From: RUG11462 sp045539315
Lineage (GTDB): Bacteria; Bacillota; Clostridia; Oscillospirales; Acutalibacteraceae
Length of the DNA stretch: 5,300 nucleotides
Direction of reading: 5' to 3'
Assembly (NCBI GenBank): GCA_045539315.1
Contig: JAZQFC010000048.1
Span: forward strand, 1 to 5,300
Part shown: piece by piece, positions 1-5,300 of the stretch
How the letters are laid out: the number at the start of each line of letters is the position of its first letter
Position numbering within the stretch: position 1 is the first letter of the stretch
Program-made: the position numbers and the translations under genes
Notes under the pieces: model-generated
Told to the model about the DNA's origin: nothing
The model's input: only the letters and a program-made list of their open reading frames with translations
Database searches by the model: none

Positions 1-2
1 GC

Positions 3-1484
3 GCTCTTTCAAACTTCGCAGACAATGCGGCATATATAAGCGTTGCTGATAATAGCGTTCTTAAACAAAACGGTGAAGCAGTTAGCATTTCTGCTAATAT
101 GACAGGTAACTTCACAATGGAATGTAACCATAGTTTCGTTGATGCTACTTGCTTGTTACCAAAACATTGTGAATATTGTTTTAAAGAAGAAGGCGTAGCG
201 TTAGAGCACAATATCGTTACAGAAACAACTCCTGCGGATTGTTTATATGCAGGAAGTGTAAAGACATATTGCGATAAATGTTCAACTGTTTTTAGCGAGA
301 AAGTTTTACCTGTAACAGAGCATAACTATAAGTTGGTTGAAACATTTGAGCCATCTTGTAAAATGGCAGGTTATCATTTATGGGCTTGTGAGAATTGCGG
401 AATGCAACAACAACGCTCATATAATGGTGATGGCGCAGTTATAAGACTCCCACACAATCCTGATACTTCAAGAACAACTGTAATAGCGCCAACTTGTACA
501 ATGGGTGGCTACACACAAAACTATTGTCTTGATTGTGGTAGCGCATATATAACAAATTCTAAACGCTCAATCGACCATGAATATGAGCTAAAATATAATG
601 AAGCAGATGGTTCGGTTATTTATGATTGTAAAAATTGTGATGAAAGCTATGTAGAGGCATGTTCACATAGCGCTCTTGAGGGTTCTGCTGTGGTTGTAGA
701 GCCAACTTGTAAAGAACAAGGATATACACAATATACTTGTAGCGTTTGTAATACTGTTTATAAAGCAGACTATGTTGACGCATTAACATCTTGTGTTGCT
801 ATTCCTTCGCTTGATGTAATTGTGCCACCAACTTTAGCAAACGATGGTTATACAGAGCATACTTGTAAATTCTGTGGCGAGAAATTTAAAACAGATATCG
901 TTCCTGCAACAGGAACAAGTTTATCTATTGATATGACAACGCTCTCTGGCGCATCAATTCGTCTTAATGATAAAACAGGTTTGCGTTTTTATACCGAAGT
1001 TGATAAGCAAAAAATTGATGAATTGCGTGCGGAAGGTTTTACTGTTGAATTAGGTACACTTATTGCTCCACATGATATCGTTCGAAGAACAGAATTAACA
1101 TTCGATTTAGATGAAGGTTGTTTTGTTGATGTAAAATATCAATCTAATGAGTATTATACAGATGGCACAGGATTTTCAGGAATCGTTGGTTCTATTGTTA
1201 ATATAAAAGAAACAACAAACGCTAATCCAAACAGTGGCAATATCGTTAGAAACTTTGTTGCTCGTGGTTATGCAAAAGTTACCGATACAAACGGAGATTC
1301 GTTAATCATTTACGCAGATTATGATAAACACGATGGCCGTTCATTAGGTTATGTTTCATTGATGTTAAGAAATGATACAGCAGAATTTTCAAAAGATATT
1401 TACATTCCATTTGCCGAAAAGGTTAACTTCTGGGCAGATAGATATGTAATTGAATCAGACCCTAATGGCGCTGATAAATGGTAA
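3..1484 (+). CDS. Large surface/secreted protein with CxxC repeats and C-terminal GASIRLN domain (5' partial)
   Basis: The frame is open from the left edge to a TAA at 1482-1484, giving 493 visible residues. The ATG at 99 has no ribosome binding site and the frame is open before it, so the true start lies outside the window. Residues 1-38 are beta-like and not recognised. Residues 41-310 hold seven Cys repeats, with CxxC pairs at 56/59, 90/93, 129/132, 175/178, 209/212, 246/249 and 288/291; the best copies read P-T-C-x3-G-Y-x4-C-x2-C. Residues 316 to about 470 form a domain starting GASIRLN that recurs in the secreted enzyme encoded at 2892. No LPxTG motif, dockerin or C-terminal membrane segment is visible. 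Similar Cys repeats are, from memory, frequent in surface proteins of gut Clostridia and have no established function. An extracellular location and substrate or matrix binding are inferences; any catalytic domain would lie upstream. A terminator follows 38 bases after the stop. Confidence 0.85.
   Translation, partial: ALSNFADNAAYISVADNSVLKQNGEAVSISANMTGNFTMECNHSFVDATCLLPKHCEYCFKEEGVALEHNIVTETTPADCLYAGSVKTYCDKCSTVFSEKVLPVTEHNYKLVETFEPSCKMAGYHLWACENCGMQQQRSYNGDGAVIRLPHNPDTSRTTVIAPTCTMGGYTQNYCLDCGSAYITNSKRSIDHEYELKYNEADGSVIYDCKNCDESYVEACSHSALEGSAVVVEPTCKEQGYTQYTCSVCNTVYKADYVDALTSCVAIPSLDVIVPPTLANDGYTEHTCKFCGEKFKTDIVPATGTSLSIDMTTLSGASIRLNDKTGLRFYTEVDKQKIDELRAEGFTVELGTLIAPHDIVRRTELTFDLDEGCFVDVKYQSNEYYTDGTGFSGIVGSIVNIKETTNANPNSGNIVRNFVARGYAKVTDTNGDSLIIYADYDKHDGRSLGYVSLMLRNDTAEFSKDIYIPFAEKVNFWADRYVIESDPNGADKW
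120..914 (+). repeat. Array of seven diverged Cys-rich protein repeats
   Basis: Seven units of about 34-46 residues are encoded in tandem. The core is a lone Cys, often in P-T-C or P-S-C, then GY, then CxxC exactly ten residues after the lone Cys, often followed 10-19 residues later by His. Unit 5 (CKNC) lacks the P-T-C/GY half, and unit 7 (CKFC) has Leu at residue 278 where the lone Cys should be. The three Cys plus His pattern resembles a small zinc-binding knuckle, but disulfides are equally possible in a secreted protein. The copies are too diverged at DNA level to be recent duplications. Confidence 0.8.
948..1400 (+). other. GASIRLN domain, copy 1 (C-terminal domain of the Cys-repeat protein)
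   Basis: This segment encodes a domain of about 140 residues with the landmarks GASIRLN, GLRFY-x2-VD, a Gly-x-x-IAP step followed by DIV, GSIVN, NIVRNFVARGY, YAD and RSLGYVS. The same landmarks occur in the same order in the protein encoded at 4173-4530. At DNA level, 947-970 is identical over 24 bases to 4172-4195. I cannot give the domain a family name. It looks like an all-beta module used as a building block in secreted proteins. Confidence 0.75.
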
Positions 1485-1522
1485 AAAGATAAGCTAATAT
1501 TTTTTTCATACAACTTTCCTTA

Positions 1523-1557
1523 AAAAAGCAAACTCTCAAAATGAGAGTTGGCTTTTT
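1523..1557. terminator. Bidirectional rho-independent terminator between converging genes
   Basis: AAAAAGC (1523-1529) pairs with GCTTTTT (1551-1557), and AACTCTCA (1531-1538) pairs with TGAGAGTT (1542-1549). There is one A/G mismatch between the two stem blocks and an AAA loop. The outer stem gives a T run on either strand: five T on plus, six T on minus. It therefore serves the Cys-repeat gene ending at 1484 and the regulator/deacetylase transcript coming from the right. The stop codon of the deacetylase remnant (1536-1538) lies inside the stem. Confidence 0.85.
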
Positions 1558-1841
1558 GCTGTTGTATTTTCAATTTGTCTGCCTTCGTGGTTTATTGTGA
1601 AATTGTTAGTCATAATAAGTTTTGAAATTGGCAGGATTTCATAGCCGTCAGCAATAAGCTTTTGGAGTATAATCGGCAACGCCTCTGGTGTATGTTTAGC
1701 AGCATTGTGAAATAGAACAATATCGCCCGATTTCACATTATTCAACACCCCATTAACAATTTTGTCAACAGTATAATCCTCTTTCCAATCCCGACTGTCA
1801 ACGATTGTTATGAAAGTAAAGTTTAAAAATGTTTTAGTTTC
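1536..1841 (-). pseudogene. C-terminal remnant of a NodB-type (CE4) polysaccharide deacetylase
   Basis: From just after the regulator's TAG (1842-1844) the minus strand is open for 101 codons to a TGA at 1536-1538. CE4/NodB enzymes are metal-dependent and remove acetyl groups from peptidoglycan, chitin or xylan. The remnant keeps the family's later motifs: D-S-R-D-W at residues 15-19 (motif 4 region), and G-D-I-V-L-F-H-N at 39-46, whose His is the motif 5 catalytic His. The following TPEALPIILQKL and DGYEILPIS match the usual end of the fold, and INHEGRQ matches the common tail. The TFDDG, HxxxH and RxxxG motifs are missing, so more than half of the domain is gone and deacetylation is not possible. 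No start codon has a good ribosome binding site; a GTG at 1748 falls inside the domain. The last residues are encoded by the terminator stem. I infer an N-terminal deletion with the junction near 1810-1841. Confidence 0.82.
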
Positions 1842-2744
1842 CTATTCGTTATCAAGATTTTTTTGATAAAAATATTTGTTTTTTTGATAAAACATCAAAT
1901 CATCTTTTGGGCTTATTCCGAAGTATTTTTTGTAAGTTTTATAAAATGCTGAATAATCATTATAACCGCACAACTCGGCAACTTTGTGTAAATCATTTGT
2001 TTGCTTGTTTATCATAAAACTTTTTGCAGCCCACATTCGCGAATCTTTGAGCATTTCTCTAAAATTCATATTGTAAAACTTTTTACAAACCTTATTAACA
2101 TACCATTCTGATACAAAAAATTCTTTTGTAACATCAGTGATTTTGATTTTTGTTAAAATTCTTGACTGAATGTATGAGTATATTTTAAGGTCATATTCAT
2201 GAGAGAATTTTGCAGGAATATATTGATGATATTTATCGTGAATTATGCAAAGTTCAAACAAAAGCATAGTGGTTAAAGACTTAAAAACATCCTTGTGAAA
2301 AGATTTTTTACTATATTTATCGGCTTTTTGAAATATACTATCTATTTCGCCTAACTCTTCTTTTTTATAAACACAAAGTTCCTCATTTTCCCTTGCTTCA
2401 AAAACTCTGTAAATCTTACTTTCTTGGTCACAAGTTTCTAATAAAGAAGGGTGGAAACTTATAATTGGAAATTTCATTTCAACATTTTCTTTAAGCGCAA
2501 TTAATTCAAAGGTTTGATATGGTTTGCATAAAAAAATATCACCGTCATTAAGCTCAACGCTTTTTCCATTGCTTGACACACTAAATTTTCCGCTTCGTAT
2601 ATATAGCAAAAAATAGTCTTTTTCATACCATTTGTCATAAATTCCTTGCTTTTTTTTGCTTATCGTTGAAAAAAACTGGATTTTAAGTTCTTCTGTATAA
2701 AAATTCAAACTATACTCCGTTAGGTAATCCTTTTCGATATTCAT
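1842..2744 (-). CDS. AraC-family transcriptional regulator
   Basis: This encodes a 300-residue regulator of the usual AraC-family length. Residues 1-150 look like a cupin-type sensor domain; the stretch YFLLYIRSGKF (44-54), then ELNDGDIFLCKPYQTFEL (64-81), matches the beta-barrel core that binds a small ligand. Residues 184-285 form the two-helix-turn-helix DNA-binding domain: HTH1 at 202-223 (ITDVTKEFFVSEWYVNKVCKKF region) and HTH2 at 251-279, ending in the family signature YNDYSAFYKTYKKYFGISP. I chose the ATG at 2744 because AGAGGTG lies 5 bases upstream of it and a promoter lies directly before that. A longer frame from 2864 would place the promoter inside the gene. It is divergent from the secreted esterase gene at 2892 and probably controls it, in response to a sugar or oligosaccharide; target and ligand are inferences. 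The C-terminus carries a duplicated 7-residue unit. Confidence 0.93.
   Translation of the reverse strand: MNIEKDYLTEYSLNFYTEELKIQFFSTISKKKQGIYDKWYEKDYFLLYIRSGKFSVSSNGKSVELNDGDIFLCKPYQTFELIALKENVEMKFPIISFHPSLLETCDQESKIYRVFEARENEELCVYKKEELGEIDSIFQKADKYSKKSFHKDVFKSLTTMLLFELCIIHDKYHQYIPAKFSHEYDLKIYSYIQSRILTKIKITDVTKEFFVSEWYVNKVCKKFYNMNFREMLKDSRMWAAKSFMINKQTNDLHKVAELCGYNDYSAFYKTYKKYFGISPKDDLMFYQKNKYFYQKNLDNE
1858..1892 (-). repeat. 21-bp tandem duplication at the 3' end of the regulator gene
   Basis: The 14-base word TTTTTTTGATAAAA occurs at 1858-1871 and again at 1879-1892, a period of 21 bases or seven codons. In the protein it gives FYQKNKY followed by FYQKNLD, beyond the end of the AraC DNA-binding domain. 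The tail is not part of the family core, so it is probably tolerated slippage. Confidence 0.75.
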
Positions 2745-2749
2745 ATAAT

Positions 2750-2756
2750 CACCTCT
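2750..2756 (-). promoter_or_regulatory. Ribosome binding site that fixes the regulator start
   Basis: AGAGGTG on the minus strand sits 5 bases before the ATG at 2744. The predicted transcript starts at about 2756, so the leader is only about a dozen bases and the site is at the very 5' end of the mRNA. This decides for the 2744 start over the in-frame ATG at 2864. Confidence 0.85.
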
Positions 2757-2762
2757 TGCTTT

Positions 2763-2791
2763 AGTATAACATTTAAACGCGGAATAGTCAA
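2763..2791 (-). promoter_or_regulatory. Sigma-A promoter of the AraC-family regulator
   Basis: On the minus strand TTGACT (2791-2786) and TATACT (2768-2763) are separated by exactly 17 bases, with an extended TGT just before the -10 box. It is one base off consensus in each box. It lies immediately upstream of the ribosome binding site and faces away from the promoter of the esterase gene. Confidence 0.85.
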
Positions 2792-2819
2792 TAGAAACAC
2801 ACGTAACTTGCAATTGAAA
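2789..2819 (+). promoter_or_regulatory. Possible AraC-type operator: direct repeat CAATWGAAA
   Basis: CAATAGAAA (2789-2797) and CAATTGAAA (2811-2819) match at 8 of 9 bases in direct orientation, 22 bases apart start to start, or about two helical turns. AraC-family proteins commonly bind direct half-sites at this spacing next to the -35 box. The left copy overlaps the -35 of the regulator promoter and the right copy overlaps the -35 region of the esterase promoter. The site is short and the region AT-rich, so chance is possible. Confidence 0.4.
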
Positions 2820-2842
2820 TTTGGTTTGATATAAAGTAAAAT
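2808..2842 (+). promoter_or_regulatory. Promoter region of the secreted esterase gene (two overlapping candidates)
   Basis: Two sigma-A type pairs overlap. One is TTGAAA (2814-2819), 17 bases, then TAAAAT (2837-2842), starting near 2849. The other is TTGCAA (2808-2813), 16 bases, then TATAAA (2830-2835) with an extended TGA, starting near 2842. Either gives a leader of about 43-50 bases. The weaker boxes compared with the regulator promoter would suit an activated promoter. A short GAGA-AGTA-TCTC hairpin (2851-2862) lies in the leader, and I assign it no function. Confidence 0.6.
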
Positions 2843-2873
2843 GAAGCTGTGAGAAGTATCTCAAAAAATCTTT

Positions 2874-2880
2874 AAAGGAG
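2874..2880 (+). promoter_or_regulatory. Ribosome binding site of the secreted esterase gene
   Basis: AAAGGAG ends 11 bases before the ATG at 2892. This is a strong Gram-positive type site, and together with the signal peptide that follows it fixes the start. Confidence 0.9.
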
Positions 2881-2891
2881 ACGAAATAAAA

Positions 2892-5300
2892 ATGAAAAAA
2901 ATTCTCGCAATTGTTCTTTCTGCTTGTTTGCTTTTAAGTGTAATGGCAACTGTTTATGTTTCAGGTGATTCTACCTATTCATACAATACAGTTCAAGATT
3001 TTAATGGTTACGCTGACAATGAAATCAACAGAGTGAATAGACACATCAAAAACGAAAAGGGATTGAAAACAAAATGCAACCTTGATGGCTCATCTTTTTT
3101 AACAACCACAAGTCTTGTTAATGGCAACGAAACCATCACATACGGTAAAGATGAAACAATGGCTCTTAAAATGTGGTCAAATGCTTCAGGCGAATATTTA
3201 GAAGCATATGTTCCTGTTACTGCTGAAATGAGAAGCGGTGCAGTTGGCTTTAGAGTATGGTTTAAAAACAGAAGTTTATCTATGAGCGATTTACAATTAA
3301 GATTCTATGCTAAAAAAGATGGTACAGAGTATGTTTATAAAAAACAAGGTTATTCAGTAGCTAAAGGTAACGAAGGTTATCTTGAATTATTCTTTGATGA
3401 TGCTAAAATCGTTAAACATTCACAATCTCCTGCTTACGTAGATGTTGATGCTTCAAAAGTTCCTGATGTCTCTTCATATAATATGAGCGAAGATTTAACT
3501 TACATTGGCTTTATGGTTACTTGTACAAGTTCAGGTGTACTTTCTGCTGATAACTTTGAAATTATTAGTGCAAACGAAGCAGCTGAAGAAGAAACAACAG
3601 TTCCAACCGAGATAGAAGAAACTACAACCACTACAACTACCACAACTACAACCACTACAACTACTACAACTACCACAACTACAACAGTTGCTCCTTCAGT
3701 TCCAGAAGGAGAAGTAGAAGATGTTGATATCATCGCTGGTGGCGAATGGGTTCAAGGTTTCTGGTCAGAAGGCGCAATTTCAACAGCATCTGAGAATAAT
3801 AAAAAACGTTCTGCTTATAGCGCACTTTTAAAAGTAAAACCAAACACAACTTATACATTTAAAACAAAAACTGACGATGTTTCGGCAAACTCAATCAACA
3901 TCAAAGAGCATAATGCTAATAAAGAGCAAATTAAAAATACAAATTTACAAGCATACACATTAGGTGCAAACTTTACTAAAGAGTTTACAACAAGCGCTGA
4001 TACAGAATATATTGGTATTTCATTCTGGAATTCTTATGAAAGTTCTAAACCTGCAGACCACTATAATTCAATTAAAGCTGCGATTGAAAAAGGCAATATT
4101 GCAGTTTCTATAACATATAAAGCTGCGGTTGAAGAGGATGGCGTAACAACAAATCTTATTTCAACAGTTGATGGCGCATCAATTCGTCTTAATGAAGTAA
4201 ATGGTATGAGATTCTATGCAACAGTTGATGCAGGTCTTGACCTTTCTACAGTTGAAGAAATGGGTATCATAATCGCACCAAAAAATGTTGTTAAAGGCAC
4301 ATATTTCACTATGGAAGATGACCACATTAAAGTAACATATGACCATAAAACACACGAACTTTGGGAAAACAACCAAATAGTTGGTTCTATTGTAAATGTT
4401 GCAGATAAAAACTTAAATAGAGACTTTATCGCTCGTGCTTATATTATAATTGACGGTGTAACATATTACGCAAAAACAACAACTGTTCGTAGTCTTGCAG
4501 CTGTAGCATCAGCTTATAAAGCAGATGAAGACAGCGATTATGCAGAATTAGACGAAGAAAAGAAAGCTCTTGTTGATGAGTGGGCAAAAAAAGACCAATT
4601 AGGTGAAATTACCTATGTTGACTTCAAAACAAGTGCATTTAAATCACAAAGTCAAAGTGGTCATATGATAGAAGACTCTGCTTTCTTGATTTTGCCACCA
4701 AGTTACTCTGAACATGGCGAAGCAACAAGACTTGTAATGTATTGTCATGGTTATTCAGAAACTCTTGATAATTTAAGAAATAATCGAGTATGGTTTGATT
4801 ATTTTGCTCATAATGGTTATGCAATATTGGTTGCAAATGCTGCTGGTTATGCTAATATGGGTTGTCCTGATGCTACAACAGCTAATATTAAAGCGTATAA
4901 TTATGTTGTTGATAATTACAACATCAAAAAAGATGGTGTATTTGTTAAGGGTTCATCAATGGGCGGTATGGCAGCACAAAACCTTGTTTGCTCAGGCGAA
5001 GTTCCTGTTATAGCACAAATCAATGAAAGCCCAATAACATCATTCTATCGTCAACTTTACTGTGATTCATGGACAGATTCAGGTGTTCATCTTGTTCACT
5101 GGAGTTTCAACTTCGATTTCACAGGTTTTGAAGATGAAAACGGAGTAAAATATACACCACAAACATTCCCTTATTCAAAATCAATGGATAGTATTTCTGA
5201 TGATGAAAGACAATTATTCATAAACAACTTTGAAAAGAAAATAGTTCCTAATAATCATATTTGGAAATATGTTTCATGTTTTGATTATGAAAACAAAACC
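2892..5300 (+). CDS. Secreted modular protein with an alpha/beta-hydrolase (esterase-like) domain (3' partial)
   Basis: The frame is open from the ATG at 2892 to the window edge (803 codons, no stop). Residues 1-24 are a Sec signal peptide (MKK, then a hydrophobic core, cleavage near VMA or YVSG). Residues 26-226 are beta-rich, like a carbohydrate-binding or jelly-roll module. An acidic and Thr linker follows, with 22 consecutive Thr at 244-265. Residues 278-411 form a second beta-rich, CBM-like domain starting GGEWVQGFW. Residues 428-546 are the GASIRLN domain, followed by a charged helix to 567. From about 570 an alpha/beta-hydrolase begins: CHGY (618-621) fits the oxyanion loop and G-S-S-M-G (687-691) is the nucleophile elbow with Ser689. 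The acidic residue and His of the triad cannot be assigned and may lie beyond the edge. The architecture fits an extracellular plant-polysaccharide esterase (acetyl or feruloyl type), but the substrate is an inference and a peptidase of the same fold is possible. It is divergent from, and probably controlled by, the AraC-type regulator. Confidence 0.9.
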   Translation, partial: MKKILAIVLSACLLLSVMATVYVSGDSTYSYNTVQDFNGYADNEINRVNRHIKNEKGLKTKCNLDGSSFLTTTSLVNGNETITYGKDETMALKMWSNASGEYLEAYVPVTAEMRSGAVGFRVWFKNRSLSMSDLQLRFYAKKDGTEYVYKKQGYSVAKGNEGYLELFFDDAKIVKHSQSPAYVDVDASKVPDVSSYNMSEDLTYIGFMVTCTSSGVLSADNFEIISANEAAEEETTVPTEIEETTTTTTTTTTTTTTTTTTTTTTVAPSVPEGEVEDVDIIAGGEWVQGFWSEGAISTASENNKKRSAYSALLKVKPNTTYTFKTKTDDVSANSINIKEHNANKEQIKNTNLQAYTLGANFTKEFTTSADTEYIGISFWNSYESSKPADHYNSIKAAIEKGNIAVSITYKAAVEEDGVTTNLISTVDGASIRLNEVNGMRFYATVDAGLDLSTVEEMGIIIAPKNVVKGTYFTMEDDHIKVTYDHKTHELWENNQIVGSIVNVADKNLNRDFIARAYIIIDGVTYYAKTTTVRSLAAVASAYKADEDSDYAELDEEKKALVDEWAKKDQLGEITYVDFKTSAFKSQSQSGHMIEDSAFLILPPSYSEHGEATRLVMYCHGYSETLDNLRNNRVWFDYFAHNGYAILVANAAGYANMGCPDATTANIKAYNYVVDNYNIKKDGVFVKGSSMGGMAAQNLVCSGEVPVIAQINESPITSFYRQLYCDSWTDSGVHLVHWSFNFDFTGFEDENGVKYTPQTFPYSKSMDSISDDERQLFINNFEKKIVPNNHIWKYVSCFDYENKT
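3621..3686 (+). repeat. Poly-threonine linker made of imperfect 24-bp tandem repeats
   Basis: Twenty-two consecutive Thr codons use only ACT, ACA and ACC. The first 24 bases (3621-3644) and the next 24 (3645-3668) match at 23 of 24 positions, followed by an 18-base partial unit. Acidic residues and Pro flank the run. Such linkers separate modules in secreted polysaccharide-degrading enzymes and are often glycosylated. Because the unit is a multiple of three, slippage would change linker length without breaking the frame. Confidence 0.9.
4173..4530 (+). other. GASIRLN domain, copy 2 (inside the secreted esterase)
   Basis: This segment encodes residues 428-546 of the esterase-like protein with the landmarks GASIRLN, GMRFY-x2-VD, GIIIAP-x2-VV, GSIVNV, NLNRDFIARAY, YYA and RSLAAVA, in the same order as copy 1 at 948-1400. 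It is shorter by about 20 residues, lacking the inserts before GSIVN and before the Asn-Arg motif. It sits between a CBM-like module and the hydrolase, which suggests an accessory role (spacer, binding or attachment) rather than catalysis. Confidence 0.75.

Noticed and set aside
120..914. Cys repeats considered as an intracellular zinc-finger protein or a CRISPR-like array
   Set aside because: The repeats exist at protein level only, with variable spacing and no DNA-level direct repeats or spacers, and the linked domain occurs in a secreted protein.
1485..1522. T-rich stretch after the Cys-repeat gene considered as a separate terminator
   Set aside because: The run of seven T near 1500 has no stable hairpin directly before it.
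1849..1869. Hairpin TTATCAA-N7-TTGATAA at the end of the regulator gene, considered as a terminator
   Set aside because: It is a 7-bp AT-rich stem inside the coding sequence with no useful T run after it on the minus strand; the strong terminator is at 1523-1557.
2745..2864. Forty extra N-terminal codons for the regulator (start at 2864)
   Set aside because: This stretch contains the regulator's own promoter and the divergent promoter, while the ATG at 2744 has a good ribosome binding site.
2916..2927. Lipobox-like L-S-A-C at residues 9-12 of the secreted esterase
   Set aside because: The Cys is in the middle of the hydrophobic core with more hydrophobic residues after it, so an ordinary signal peptide fits better than a lipoprotein one.
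3500..3733. Minus-strand open frame with a long poly-valine run
   Set aside because: It is the reverse reading of the poly-Thr linker inside the secreted esterase gene and has no ribosome binding site.
4179..4376. Minus-strand open frame of 65 codons
   Set aside because: It lies wholly within the GASIRLN domain of the plus-strand esterase gene, with no start signal and no recognisable product.
4639..5013. Short open frames on both strands (4639-4836 minus, 4795-5013 plus)
   Set aside because: Both are shadows of the hydrolase domain, which has clear motifs in the main plus frame.

Overview
The window looks like the chromosome of an uncultured, anaerobic, low-GC gut-type Firmicute (Clostridia, probably Oscillospiraceae/Ruminococcus-like). 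The reasons are the AT-rich DNA, strong AGGAG-type ribosome binding sites, sigma-A type promoters, long Thr-rich linkers in a secreted modular enzyme, and Cys-repeat surface proteins of a kind common in that group. The taxonomic call is an inference. The standard genetic code fits every gene.

Layout. (1) Positions 3-1484 (+): the 3' end of a large, probably extracellular protein with seven CxxC repeats and a C-terminal domain that starts with GASIRLN. (2) Positions 1523-1557: a hairpin that can terminate transcription from both sides. (3) Positions 1536-1841 (-): the C-terminal remnant of a NodB/CE4 polysaccharide deacetylase that has lost its metal-binding N-terminal part. (4) Positions 1842-2744 (-): an AraC-family regulator, with the deacetylase remnant downstream in the same reading frame and separated only by the regulator's TAG stop. 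(5) Positions 2745-2891: a 147-bp divergent control region with back-to-back promoters and a direct repeat spaced as AraC-family half-sites often are. (6) Positions 2892-5300 (+), open at the window end: a secreted modular enzyme made of a signal peptide, a beta-rich domain, a run of 22 Thr, a second beta-rich domain, a GASIRLN domain and an alpha/beta-hydrolase (esterase-like) domain with GSSMG. It runs off the window, so a track that needs a stop codon would miss it.

How the parts fit. The AraC-type regulator most likely controls the divergent secreted esterase, in the way local AraC regulators often control polysaccharide-use genes. The two plus-strand genes carry the same uncharacterised domain, including a 24-base exact match, so this is a small cluster of related cell-surface or secreted proteins. 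The deacetylase remnant suggests that the region between them has been rearranged. I see no RNA genes, CRISPR array, insertion sequence or phage gene, and no gene-free stretch longer than 147 bases. I do not see a clear new multi-gene system. The most interesting items are the shared GASIRLN domain, the Cys-repeat array, and the regulator/remnant junction.
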